Shown one piece after another: positions 1-7,415 of a DNA stretch of 37,895 bases; position 1 is the first letter of the stretch, and every line of letters starts with the position of its first letter. This DNA is from Geminicoccaceae bacterium (GTDB lineage Bacteria; Pseudomonadota; Alphaproteobacteria; Geminicoccales; Geminicoccaceae), in contig JAABSG010000003.1 in the NCBI GenBank assembly GCA_011390475.1, forward strand, positions 1 through 37,895. Reading direction: 5' to 3'. The notes below the pieces were generated by a model, which did no database searches, was not told the DNA's origin, and worked only from the letters and a program-made list of their open reading frames with translations. The position numbers and the translations under genes were made by a program.

Positions 1-433
1 GGAGATCGCGGTAGCGGACCTCGGAGCGGTCCATCTTGTTGATGAAGACGACGTGCGGGATGGCGGATTCGTCGAGATGTTGGAGGAGCGGGGCCACGGC
101 GTTCATGCGTTCGGCCACCGGCTCGACGACGACGACGGCGAGATCGACGCCCAGGAGTGCCGCCTTGGCCTCGGCGGCGAAGTCGACGGCGCCCGGGCAG
201 TCGAGGATGGTGAAGCGGTGGCCTTCATGGGTGAACGAGGCGGCGGAAAGCTCGGTCGACATCTGCCGGGCTCGGGCCTCGGCCGAGGCGTCGCCCACGG
301 TGTTGCCGTCGGTGGTCTTGCCCTTGCGTTGGATGGCGCCGGTGACGAAGAGCAGGCTCTCCATCAGCGATGTCTTGCCGGTGCCGCCCGGTCCGACCAA
401 TGCGACATTCCTGATCTGTTGTTCAGTGCCCAT
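1..433 (-). CDS. EF-G-like translational GTPase, N-terminal part (cut by window edge)
   Basis: Only the first 144 codons are present; the gene runs off the left edge. The start is the ATG at 433, preceded by a G-rich ribosome binding site. Three GTPase motifs are readable: a P-loop GPGGTGKTS at residues 14-22, the G3 motif DCPG at 78-81 and the G4 motif NKMD at 132-135. Between them is the block DGNTVGD...EARARQMST, which is typical of EF-G-like proteins. Canonical EF-G has AHIDAGKTT as its P-loop, so the divergent loop points to the EF-G paralogue group (often annotated elongation factor G-like) rather than the housekeeping fusA. Its precise role on the ribosome is not established for this group. 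No ribosomal or tuf gene is visible next to it, which fits a paralogue outside the str operon. Confidence 0.85.
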   Translation of the reverse strand, partial: MGTEQQIRNVALVGPGGTGKTSLMESLLFVTGAIQRKGKTTDGNTVGDASAEARARQMSTELSAASFTHEGHRFTILDCPGAVDFAAEAKAALLGVDLAVVVVEPVAERMNAVAPLLQHLDESAIPHVVFINKMDRSEVRYRDL

Positions 434-801
434 GTCAGCCCCCTTGGAAAGTCTTTTCTGCTCGGCGCCCGCACGTCGGTCGGGTCTGCCGGTAGGCTCG
501 ACAGTTTGCCGCCGTGCCGGTCGAAGGCAACCGAAATCACGAATTCGTCACGCCTTGCCCGAGGGCGCGCTCGGGTGCCGCTTCTGCCATTGCGTCGTTC
601 TGTCGTTTGGGTGAAACTGTTGTTAACCTCGTCTGGCGTCGGGGCGCCGACCCCCGGGGTGGTGGTGTGCGGCATCCAGGCTCGGCGCGCACCTCGTTCG
701 GCGCCGTCGGCGACGTCACAGGCCCGGCGATGTGACAGGTGATGTGAGGCACGACAGGCTCGGACCGGGAAAAGCCGGCCGGCCGACGAAGGGATGGCGG
801 T
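434..801. other. divergent intergenic region, no gene seen
   Basis: This 368-bp gap separates the divergent EF-G-like and anti-sigma-like genes. Short open frames exist on both strands, but none combines a good ribosome binding site with protein-like sequence. It holds GC-rich dyads such as CGGGG/CCCCG around 638-655 and a CCGGCCGGCCG run near 775-785. Both promoters presumably lie here, but I cannot place a convincing -35/-10 pair. Confidence 0.5.
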
Positions 802-1659
802 ATGCACTGCTCTGACCTGGAGCGGTATCTCGAGGCTTGCTTGGACGGCCAGCTCGGCGCCGGCCGACGCCAGTCCTTGCACGATCATTTGCGGCTGTGT
901 CGCGGTTGTGCGGAGCGGGTCGACGGGCTCAGGCGTTTCGAGGCCGACCTGCAGCGGCGGCTGAGGGCGATGCAGCACGAGGTTTCGCTCTGGCAGCCAT
1001 TGGGCCTCGAGGTGGTCAATGGTGGGCCGGCCCGGGCCGAGATGCCCATGGCGCTGGTTCCGCTCGCCGATGACGCGGCCCCGGCCGGGGGCCGCTCGCG
1101 GCATCGGCTGCGGCTGGCCTTGCCGGTCGCCGACGCCGAGTCGAAACCCGGGCGCCGCCTGCCCAAACGCGGCCTGCAACGGCTCGCCGGCGTGGCGCTA
1201 CTGGCTGCCGCCGTGGGTGCCCTGGCCGATGTCGCGCTCACCGGGCTCGGCTGGCTCGGCAGCGACCGGCGCGTTGCCGTCTACCGGGCCTATCTCGACG
1301 GCACGGCCGAACTGGACCTGCATACCGGCGAGCCGGTGCGCCTCTCCGCCTGGTTCGCCGATCAACTCGGTGGGCCCGTCAGTCTGCCGACCTTGCCCAG
1401 CGGGTTTGCCCTGGTCGGTGGCAAGACGGGGGACGCGGGCCTGGCCGCGGGTGCCGCGCTCGCCGTCTATGCGACGGAGGAAGGCCCGGCGCTGCTCGTC
1501 ATCGAGAGCTCGCTGGACCGGCCGGCGGCCGCCGGCGCCGAGCCGACGCTCGCAGTCGACCAGGGTTTGACCCGTCTCGACTGGCAGAGCGGGCCGCACG
1601 CCTATTCGCTGATCAGCGCCTTGCCGCCGGACAAGCTCGCGGCCTTCGCCGCCGACTGA
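802..1659 (+). CDS. anti-sigma factor-like protein: zinc-finger (zf-HC2), one TM helix, periplasmic domain
   Basis: The protein has 285 residues. Its N-terminus carries the zf-HC2 signature H-x3-C-x2-C (H29, C33, C36), which in ZAS-type anti-sigma factors binds zinc and grips an ECF sigma factor in the cytoplasm. A hydrophobic segment at about residues 127-150 would be the single membrane helix. The rest matches the extracytoplasmic part common in these regulators, with an LSAWFADQLG...PSGFALVGG block. The start ATG at 802 has an AGGGA site seven bases upstream. No sigma-factor gene lies next to it, although anti-sigma and sigma genes are usually paired, so the partner must be elsewhere or the protein has another role. 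Its 3' end overlaps that of the convergent rmuC by 58 bp. Confidence 0.75.
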   Translation: MHCSDLERYLEACLDGQLGAGRRQSLHDHLRLCRGCAERVDGLRRFEADLQRRLRAMQHEVSLWQPLGLEVVNGGPARAEMPMALVPLADDAAPAGGRSRHRLRLALPVADAESKPGRRLPKRGLQRLAGVALLAAAVGALADVALTGLGWLGSDRRVAVYRAYLDGTAELDLHTGEPVRLSAWFADQLGGPVSLPTLPSGFALVGGKTGDAGLAAGAALAVYATEEGPALLVIESSLDRPAAAGAEPTLAVDQGLTRLDWQSGPHAYSLISALPPDKLAAFAAD

Positions 1660-2873
1660 TCGCCGTGGCCCGTCTCGCCTGCGTTCGGTCCGCCTGAGGT
1701 GGGCGGCTGATCGCCGTCGAGCACCGCCTCGATCGTGGCCATCGCCCGGTCCACGGTAGCCCGGCGCATGCCATGCAGCTTTCTCAGCTCGTCCAGCGTC
1801 TCCTCCAGCCGCCGTTCGGTTCGCCCGGCGCGTTCGGCGTAGCGGGACCAGGCTTGGCGGAATCCGGCCATCGCCTCGGCGAGCTCGCGACCGGCCAGCG
1901 CCAAGCGCGCCTCGCCGTCGAACAAGCGGAGGCTGCGCAGCAGGGCGAAAAGGGTGCTCGGCCCCACGACCGTGACGTTCTGTCGCGCTGCCTGGTCGAT
2001 CAGGTCCGGGGCCAGCTCGAGGATGGTCACGAAGAGCGCATCGGACGGCACGAAGAGAAGGGCGAAATCGGCGGTGCCGAGGGCCGGGTCGGCGTAGCCG
2101 CGGCTTGCCACGGCAGCCACGTGCTGGCGGACGTCCTTGACGAATTGGGCCTCGAGGCGCTGGCGGGTTTCGTCGTCCGCGGCCTCGACCGCGCGGCGGT
2201 AATTGTCGAGCGGGAACTTGACGTCCATGGCCAGCCTGCGGCCCTGCCCCATGGCGAGGAGGAAGTCGGGGCGGCGCTCGGCATCGAGCGCGGTCTGGCG
2301 CTCGTAGTGCAGGCCGGGGCTGAGGCCGATCAGCTTCAAGACGTCCTCGGCCAGGTGCTCGCCGAGCTGGCCTCTGAGCCGCGTGCCGCTCAGGCTGCGG
2401 GCGAGCTTCTGCGTCGTCTGGCCCAGCGCCTGCGCACGATCGCCGGCGATCTCGAGCTGGCTGGCGAGTGCCTGGAACTTGCCGGTGCGGTCGCGCTCGA
2501 GCTCGCGGATCAGCGTCTGGGTGCGCTCGAGCTGGGCCAGCATGGTGCCGATCCGGGCACTCAGCTCCGAGCGTTCGCTTTCCAGCGCCTGACCCAAGGC
2601 GCGCCGTTCGCCGGCGAGCTGGGCTTGCGCCAGGCGCAGGACGTCGTCCCTGGCCTGGCCCTGCGACTCCCGGCTGATGTCGTGAAAGGCGAGCTTGACG
2701 CCGTCGAGCAGCGCATCGGTCTCGGCCTCGTGTCGGCGCTCGGCCTCGCTCATGACGGCCATCAGCCGCCTGGCCTGGCTGCGACCGAAGAGGGCGGTTG
2801 CCGCAATGCCGAGGACCAGACCGAGAAGAAACGCGGCGGCGAGCCAGGGCAAAAACGCGACGCCGGCGGTCAC
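1602..2873 (-). CDS. rmuC: DNA recombination protein RmuC
   Basis: RmuC proteins limit inversions between short inverted repeats and are predicted membrane-anchored nuclease-like proteins. From the chosen GTG start at 2873 the product has 423 residues, normal for the family. It shows an N-terminal membrane helix (about 5-28), a long Glu/Arg/Gln-rich coiled coil (about 35-150), then the conserved RmuC domain with RGQLGEHLAEDVL, RRPDFLLAM, LAMDVKFPLDNYRRA and FALLFVPSDALFVTIL. The frame stays open upstream, but that stretch is poor in family-like sequence and would run into the divergent potD gene, so the GTG just before the membrane helix was preferred. No strong ribosome binding site supports it. 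The gene is divergent from potD (94 bp apart) and overlaps the anti-sigma-like gene at the 3' ends. Confidence 0.88.
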   Translation of the reverse strand: MTAGVAFLPWLAAAFLLGLVLGIAATALFGRSQARRLMAVMSEAERRHEAETDALLDGVKLAFHDISRESQGQARDDVLRLAQAQLAGERRALGQALESERSELSARIGTMLAQLERTQTLIRELERDRTGKFQALASQLEIAGDRAQALGQTTQKLARSLSGTRLRGQLGEHLAEDVLKLIGLSPGLHYERQTALDAERRPDFLLAMGQGRRLAMDVKFPLDNYRRAVEAADDETRQRLEAQFVKDVRQHVAAVASRGYADPALGTADFALLFVPSDALFVTILELAPDLIDQAARQNVTVVGPSTLFALLRSLRLFDGEARLALAGRELAEAMAGFRQAWSRYAERAGRTERRLEETLDELRKLHGMRRATVDRAMATIEAVLDGDQPPTSGGPNAGETGHGDQSAAKAASLSGGKALISE

Positions 2874-2967
2874 GTTGCGCGGACCTTGGTCTGCTTCCAG
2901 TTGACAAGTCGGGGATGGCTTCGAAGGTTGATCATCAATGGATCCAGATTGAACGAGGAGAGCACCG

Positions 2968-4047
2968 ATGCAGCGCCGCTCCACCTTTCCCATGGCGATG
3001 CTCAACCGTCGCCGCCTGCTCGGCGGCGGCCTGGCCGTGGCGGCCGTGGCCGGCGTCGGGGCCGCCCCGGGCCTGCTGAACGCCCAAGCCCGGCAAGTCA
3101 ATGTCTTCAACTGGGACACTTACATCGGACCCGACACGATCCGCGAGTTCCAGGCCGCCACGGGCATCGATGTCCGCTACGATCTCTTCGCCAGCAATGA
3201 CGAGCTCTTCGGCCGGCTGCGCGAAGGCAATCCGGGCTACGACGTGATCTATCCCACCAACCAGTATGTCGAGCGGATGGTCACGGCCGATATGCTGATC
3301 CCGCTCGATCATGCGAAGATCCCCAATATCGCCAATCTCGATCCCTACTTCATGGCGGCCGAGTTCGACCCTGGCCGCCAGCACAGCCTCCCCTACTTCT
3401 GGGGGACGATGGGCATCGGCTATCGCAAGAGCGTGGCGAGCCCGACGAGCTGGGCGGCGCTGATCGATTCGGACGAGTTTTCCGGCCGGGTGTCGCTGCT
3501 CGACGACAACAACATCATCCGCATGGCGTTGATCTACCTGGGTTATTCCCTGAACACCCGAGACCCGGCCGAGATCGAGGAGGCGGTGCAGCTGCTGATC
3601 AGCGCCAAGCCGCACATCCGGACCTTCGCGCCGGATACCGGCCAGGACCTGCTGATCGCCGGCGAGGTCGATCTCTGCATGGAGTGGAACGGCGACATCC
3701 TGCAGGTGATGGAGGAGGACGACGACCTCAGCTACGTCGTGCCCGAGGAGGGCGGACTGCTCTGGGAGGACGCCATGGCGATCGTCCGGGACGCGCCCAA
3801 TGTCGACGAGGCGCACGACTGGATCAACTTCATCCTCGACGCCGAAGTCCACGCCGCGATCGCCAGCTACATCAAGTATCCGTTGCCCAACCAGGCGGCG
3901 AAGAAATTGATCTCGGAGGAGGATCGGCAGAACCCGGCGATCTACCCGCCGGACGAGATCCTCGAGAAGCTGCAGGTCCAGGTCTACCAGGGCGAGGAGG
4001 TCGAAAGCCTCTACGAGAACGCGCTGACCCGGGTGCTAGCAGCCTGA
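2968..4047 (+). CDS. potD: polyamine ABC transporter, periplasmic binding protein (first copy)
   Basis: This 359-residue protein belongs to the PotD/PotF family, which captures putrescine or spermidine in the periplasm and delivers it to the PotBC permease. A GAGGAG site lies seven bases before the ATG. The N-terminus has RRR followed by a hydrophobic core (residues 14-38) and LNAQA, a Tat-like signal peptide. The mature part begins with the family hallmark FNWDTYIGPDTI and continues with YDLFASNDEL, GYDVIYPTN, PYFWGTMGIGY and MEWNGDILQVM; the aromatic and acidic residues in the last block correspond to the ligand pocket region of PotD/PotF. It is followed by a second copy. Substrate choice cannot be read from sequence alone. 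Confidence 0.9.
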   Translation: MQRRSTFPMAMLNRRRLLGGGLAVAAVAGVGAAPGLLNAQARQVNVFNWDTYIGPDTIREFQAATGIDVRYDLFASNDELFGRLREGNPGYDVIYPTNQYVERMVTADMLIPLDHAKIPNIANLDPYFMAAEFDPGRQHSLPYFWGTMGIGYRKSVASPTSWAALIDSDEFSGRVSLLDDNNIIRMALIYLGYSLNTRDPAEIEEAVQLLISAKPHIRTFAPDTGQDLLIAGEVDLCMEWNGDILQVMEEDDDLSYVVPEEGGLLWEDAMAIVRDAPNVDEAHDWINFILDAEVHAAIASYIKYPLPNQAAKKLISEEDRQNPAIYPPDEILEKLQVQVYQGEEVESLYENALTRVLAA

Positions 4048-4114
4048 ATTCTTGAAACGGTCATCGAACGGGCGCATGGATGGCTGGGGATCGAGCCAGC
4101 CGAGGAAATCCGCC

Positions 4115-5176
4115 ATGCCGCCAGTTCACCGCTTGTCCCGCCGGTCTGCCATCGCCCAGGGAGCTGGGCTGGCGGCGGCCGTCACCGTGTTGCCCCGGAC
4201 AAGTCGAGCGCAAGAAGGTGTGCTCAATATCTTCAACTGGGACACTTATGTGGCCCCTGACACGATCCCGGGATTCGAGGCGGCCTCGGGGCTCAGGGTG
4301 CGCTACGACTTGTTCGCGAGCAATGACGAGTTGTTCGCCAAGCTCCGGGCCGGCAATCCGGGCTACGACGTGATCTTCCCTTCGAACAACTATGCGGCGC
4401 GGCTGGCCGAGGCCGGGTTGCTCGAGCCACTGGACCACGGCCGCATCGCCAACATCACCAATCTCGAGGCGGAGTTCATGGAAGTCGAGTTCGATCCGGG
4501 CCGCCGCTTCAGCCTCCCCTATTTCTGGGGGACGGTGGGCATCGGCTATCGGCAGTCCAGGGTCGAGCGGCCGACCTCCTGGGCGGCGCTCTTCACCGAC
4601 GAGACCCATGCCGGGCGGATCAGCCTCTTGACCGAGACCGATTCGCTCTATGCCGCACTCCGCTATTTGGGCTTTTCGATCAACACCGGGGACCCGGCCG
4701 AGATCGACGCGGCCGCCGACCTCTTGATCGCGGCCAAGCCGCGCATTCGCACCTTCGCCCCGGATACCGGCCAGGACCTCCTGATCGCGGGCGAGGTGGA
4801 TCTCTGCCTCGAATACAACGGCGACATCCTCCAGGTGATGGATGAGGACGACGACCTCGGCTACGTCGTGCCGGAGGAGGGCACGGGGCGTTGGGAGGAC
4901 ACGATGTGCATCCCCGTGGGTGCGCCGAATCCCGAGGCCGCGCACGCGTTCATCGACTACATCTACCAGCCCGAGGTGCATGCGGCGATCGCCGAGTACA
5001 TCCGTTACGCGCTGCCCAACCGGGCGGCCAAGGCGCTGATCCCCGAGGCGGACCTCCTCAACGAAGCGATCTACCCGCCGCCTGAGGTGATGGCGCGGTC
5101 CGAGATCGCCCGCTACATGGGCACCGAGATCGAGAGCCTCTACCAGGCGGCGATGACGCGCGTGCTGGCGGCGTAG
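4115..5176 (+). CDS. potD: polyamine ABC transporter, periplasmic binding protein (second copy)
   Basis: This is a tandem paralogue of the preceding gene, sharing its length and long identical runs (for example APDTGQDLLIAGEVDLC). A TTG at 4052 and an ATG at 4076 are possible starts, but the ATG at 4115 has a proper GAGGAA site eight bases upstream (4102-4107) and gives a clean Tat-like signal peptide (SRRSAIAQG plus hydrophobic core, ending SRAQ). The product is 353 residues. Differences from copy one fall partly in the presumed ligand pocket: LEYNGD replaces MEWNGD, and IFPSNNY replaces IYPTNQY. This suggests related but not identical ligands or affinities. A hairpin repeat starts 14 bp past the stop. 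The permease and ATPase genes lie 2.2 kb further on, beyond two minus-strand transcription units. Confidence 0.9.
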   Translation: MPPVHRLSRRSAIAQGAGLAAAVTVLPRTSRAQEGVLNIFNWDTYVAPDTIPGFEAASGLRVRYDLFASNDELFAKLRAGNPGYDVIFPSNNYAARLAEAGLLEPLDHGRIANITNLEAEFMEVEFDPGRRFSLPYFWGTVGIGYRQSRVERPTSWAALFTDETHAGRISLLTETDSLYAALRYLGFSINTGDPAEIDAAADLLIAAKPRIRTFAPDTGQDLLIAGEVDLCLEYNGDILQVMDEDDDLGYVVPEEGTGRWEDTMCIPVGAPNPEAAHAFIDYIYQPEVHAAIAEYIRYALPNRAAKALIPEADLLNEAIYPPPEVMARSEIARYMGTEIESLYQAAMTRVLAA

Positions 5177-5190
5177 AAGGCTTCAGGATC

Positions 5191-5250
5191 GGGGAGGCTA
5201 GCCTCCCCGCGCCCCACCGGTCTTTTGGGGTGGAGGGGCTCGGTCGCCGG
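5191..5250 (+). repeat. hairpin repeat, copy A (REP/BIME-like)
   Basis: It starts with a perfect 18-bp palindrome, GGGGAGGCTAGCCTCCCC (5191-5208). Then come GCGCCCCACCG, a T-rich loop and GGGGTGG, which form a second weaker hairpin (CCACC/GGTGG), and then CGGTCGCCGG. An inverted, diverged copy lies at 5975-6038. The hairpin sits between the convergent potD copy and the toxin gene and could also act as a terminator, although it lacks a real U-run. Confidence 0.6.
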
Positions 5251-5260
5251 CAATTCGGTT

Positions 5261-5647
5261 CTACCAGAGCCGCCGTACGCCGTAGTGATCGAAGAGCGCC
5301 TCGTTCGAGACCAGAACCAGATTCTCGCCGATTGCCTGGGCGATCAGCATTCGATCGAACGGATCTCGGTGAATGCCGGCAAGCCCACCGGCACGCTCGC
5401 CGTCGCGCACGCTGATCGAGAGCTGCTCGAAGCCTTGGTCGGCGATGCACCCAGCGATGTCAGCAGCGACCGCCGCAGCACCGGGTAGCTTACCGAGCCG
5501 GAACTTGGTCGCGATCTCGAACGCGGAGGCCGCGCTGACCAGCACCTCGTTGGCGGGGTTCTCGATCGCCTGCCGAGCCGCGGTCGAGAGTTCCCGGCTG
5601 CCGGCAAGCCACCACAAGAGCGCATGGGTATCGAGGAGAAGCCGCAT
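5261..5647 (-). CDS. vapC: PIN-domain toxin, VapC family
   Basis: This is a 128-residue PIN-domain protein of the kind paired with Phd-type antitoxins; such toxins are Mg-dependent endoribonucleases acting on tRNA or rRNA. The N-terminus MRLLLDTHALLWWL is diagnostic. Candidate metal-binding acids are D6, E44 (in AFEIATK), D95 and D98 (in HRDPFDRMLIAQA). The end, LVSNEALFDHYGVRRLW, is also typical. The frame is open further upstream, but the ATG at 5647 fits the family N-terminus and leaves 22 bp after the antitoxin stop. It is cotranscribed behind the antitoxin, and both genes lie between inverted copies of a hairpin repeat. Confidence 0.9.
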   Translation of the reverse strand: MRLLLDTHALLWWLAGSRELSTAARQAIENPANEVLVSAASAFEIATKFRLGKLPGAAAVAADIAGCIADQGFEQLSISVRDGERAGGLAGIHRDPFDRMLIAQAIGENLVLVSNEALFDHYGVRRLW

Positions 5648-5669
5648 TGGGTCATCTGCTGCCGGAGTT

Positions 5670-5906
5670 CTATTCCCAGGCAGCCAGCTCGTCTTCCGGC
5701 AGCGGCTCGAAAAAGCGTTCGTCAACGGTGATCTGCCCGCGCATGGCACCAAAGCGGCGTGTCGGCAGGGCTCGCTCGAAGGGCACGAGGCGGGCTACCG
5801 GCTTGCCGCCCCGAGCGATCACCACCTCGTCGCCCGTCTCGGCGTGAACCAAGAGGCGCGACAACCGGGTCTTGGCCTCGTGCACGTTCACCGTGATTGT
5901 CGTCAT
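5670..5906 (-). CDS. antitoxin, Phd/YefM (prevent-host-death) family
   Basis: This 78-residue protein is the partner of the PIN toxin immediately downstream. The N-terminal DNA-binding part reads ITVNVHEAKTRLSRLLVHAETGDEVVIARGGKPVARLVP, the standard Phd/YefM pattern. The acidic C-terminus, FFEPLPEDELAAWE, is the segment that usually wraps the toxin active site. An ATG at 5912 is also in frame, but the one at 5906 has better spacing (about nine bases) from the GGAAAG site. Such antitoxins repress their own operon. A pair of TAGCTA palindromes overlapping the predicted promoter just upstream is the likely operator. Confidence 0.9.
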   Translation of the reverse strand: MTTITVNVHEAKTRLSRLLVHAETGDEVVIARGGKPVARLVPFERALPTRRFGAMRGQITVDERFFEPLPEDELAAWE

Positions 5907-5931
5907 CGCCATCAGCTTTCCAGCAAGGACC

Positions 5932-5949
5932 TAGCTATCCTATTAGCTA
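5932..5949. promoter_or_regulatory. candidate operator of the toxin-antitoxin operon
   Basis: Two identical palindromic hexamers, TAGCTA, occur at 5932-5937 and 5944-5949, 12 bp centre to centre and thus near one helical turn apart. They lie 26 bp upstream of the antitoxin start and overlap the predicted -10 region. This geometry suits cooperative binding by an autoregulating Phd/YefM dimer pair. Function is inferred. Confidence 0.5.
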
Positions 5950-5968
5950 ACCCGAGTCGCCATGTCAA
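5940..5968 (-). promoter_or_regulatory. candidate promoter of the toxin-antitoxin operon
   Basis: On the minus strand a perfect TTGACA (5968-5963) is followed after 17 bp by TAATAG (5945-5940), a weak -10. Transcription would begin near 5933, about 27 bases before the antitoxin ATG. The -10 lies within the TAGCTA pair. Confidence 0.4.
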
Positions 5969-5974
5969 AGGGCC

Positions 5975-6038
5975 GCCGACCGGCTTCTTGCACCACCATA
6001 AAGTAGCGGTGGGGCGTGGGGAGGCGCTGCCTCTCCAC
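5975..6038 (-). repeat. hairpin repeat, copy B (inverted relative to copy A)
   Basis: Read on the minus strand it begins GTGGAGAGGC-AGC-GCCTCCCCAC (a 10-bp stem with one G-U pair). It continues ACGCCCCACCG, TACTTTATGGTGG and CCGGTCGGCGG, matching copy A block by block over about 60 bp with small gaps. It lies between the end of the UbiH-like gene and the antitoxin promoter. Confidence 0.55.
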
Positions 6039-6061
6039 TTCTTCCTCTTGTTCTCTACCGT

Positions 6062-7237
6062 TCACGCCCCCTGCATCAGGCCTTGCATCAGGACGCGGCG
6101 GGCGGGGGGCAGGCGGTCGAGGAGGCCCAAGGCCAGGCTGGAGGCCTGGCGGAAGGGGGGGAGGCTGCCTTTGACCAGCATGTTGAGCGTATCGACGCCC
6201 CAAAAGCGCATCTTGACGTCCATGTCGCGGGCCTCGGCGTAGGCGTCGAGCAGGCGGTCGCAGCCGGGATCGCCCGTGTGGTTGGCGAGAAGGGTGGCCA
6301 GGGCTGCGACGTCGCGCAAGGAGAGGTTGAGGCCTTGCGCACCCAGAGGACTCATGACGTGCGCCGCCTCACCGACGAGGGCCCGTCTCGGGGCGGTGAG
6401 CGACTTCGCGAGCCGGGCGCGGATCGGGTAGGCGTGGCGGACGGAGACCGTGCCGATCTCGCCGAGCCAAGGGGTGGCGTGCTCGGCCATGGCGGCTCTG
6501 AAGGCGGCCTCGTCCATGGCCAGGCGTTCGGCGCTCAGGGCGTCGGTGTCGACCCAGACCAAGCTGGACTGGCGGCCGGGCAGCGGGACCATAGTGAAGG
6601 GGCCGCCTTTTTTGTGCAGTTCGGTCGAGATGTTGCGGTGTGGCTTGGCGTGGGCGAAGCGGCAGACGACGGCGGTCTGGCCGCGATCCTTGTCGGTGGT
6701 GCCGATGGCGGCGGTCTCGCGGACCACCGAGTTGCGCCCATCGGCGCCGATGACGAGGCGGGCGGCCAGGCGCTCGCGGCCGGCCCGAAGCAGGAGCCGG
6801 TCACGGGTCTCGACGACCGAGCTCAACGGGGCATCCTCGAGGACGGTGATCCTGGGCTCACGACCGATGGCGGCAGCCAGGCTCGCGGCCAGGGTGGCGT
6901 TCGGGATGTTCCAGCCGAAAGCCTCGAGGCCGATCTCGGCCGCATCGAAGGTGATCGAGGGGGCGCTCTTGTCCGCCAGGTTGACGATGCGCAGGCGATA
7001 GAGCGGCTCGGCACCGAGGCCCACTGGTTCGAACACACCGAGCCGCGTCAAGAGGTCGATCGCCGGTTGCAGCAGCGCCGCGGTTCGCCCGTCGGGAGGT
7101 TGATCGGCTGTGGGCCCGGGCAGCGGGCCGGCGGACAGCAGGGTCGGCTCGACGCCGCCCCGCGCCAGCGCCAAGGCCATGGACATGCCGGTGATCCCGG
7201 CCCCGACCACGGCGATCTCGACTAGGCTCTCGTCCAT
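6062..7237 (-). CDS. FAD-dependent hydroxylase, UbiH/UbiF/Coq6 family
   Basis: The 391-residue product is a group A flavoprotein monooxygenase of the family that hydroxylates the ubiquinone ring. The dinucleotide-binding GAGITG motif is at residues 12-17, the DG motif appears as GADGRNSVVR, and the flavin ribityl-binding motif appears as ALVGEAAHVMSPLGAQGLNL, with Glu where most members have Asp. The ATG at 7237 was chosen over an upstream in-frame ATG at 7264 because it follows AAAGGAG by six bases. Which ring position it modifies cannot be told from sequence; alphaproteobacteria often use one enzyme (UbiL or UbiM types) for several positions. It is divergent from the permease genes and seems unrelated to polyamine uptake. 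Confidence 0.85.
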   Translation of the reverse strand: MDESLVEIAVVGAGITGMSMALALARGGVEPTLLSAGPLPGPTADQPPDGRTAALLQPAIDLLTRLGVFEPVGLGAEPLYRLRIVNLADKSAPSITFDAAEIGLEAFGWNIPNATLAASLAAAIGREPRITVLEDAPLSSVVETRDRLLLRAGRERLAARLVIGADGRNSVVRETAAIGTTDKDRGQTAVVCRFAHAKPHRNISTELHKKGGPFTMVPLPGRQSSLVWVDTDALSAERLAMDEAAFRAAMAEHATPWLGEIGTVSVRHAYPIRARLAKSLTAPRRALVGEAAHVMSPLGAQGLNLSLRDVAALATLLANHTGDPGCDRLLDAYAEARDMDVKMRFWGVDTLNMLVKGSLPPFRQASSLALGLLDRLPPARRVLMQGLMQGA

Positions 7238-7340
7238 CTCGACTCCTTTGACCCATGACCTCACGCCGTTGAGACTAGGCGCCGCGCCGGCCGCTGACCA
7301 CGGGCTGCGGCAATCGGCTTGGCCGCCCGCGGCTGTGCCG

Positions 7341-7370
7341 TTGACAAGCTCGGACGGGTCGGGACATCTA
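7341..7370 (+). promoter_or_regulatory. possible promoter of the permease/ATPase operon
   Basis: A perfect TTGACA at 7341-7346 lies in the 178-bp divergent gap. The best -10 at 18-bp spacing is CATCTA (7365-7370), which is poor. The same TTGACAAG...TCGG string occurs before the first potD gene (2901-2912), so it may be a shared -35 or regulator site. Confidence 0.3.
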
Positions 7371-7415
7371 GCCCTGGTCGGGTCCGGGCCCCTGGTCTGC
7401 TAATGGGAAAACCGC

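Noticed and set aside
5191-5226. Classical intrinsic terminator after the second potD
   Set aside because: The stem is strong, but the only T-run (TCTTTT) is 12 bases away, and the same block recurs at 5975-6038, so it is better described as a repeat.
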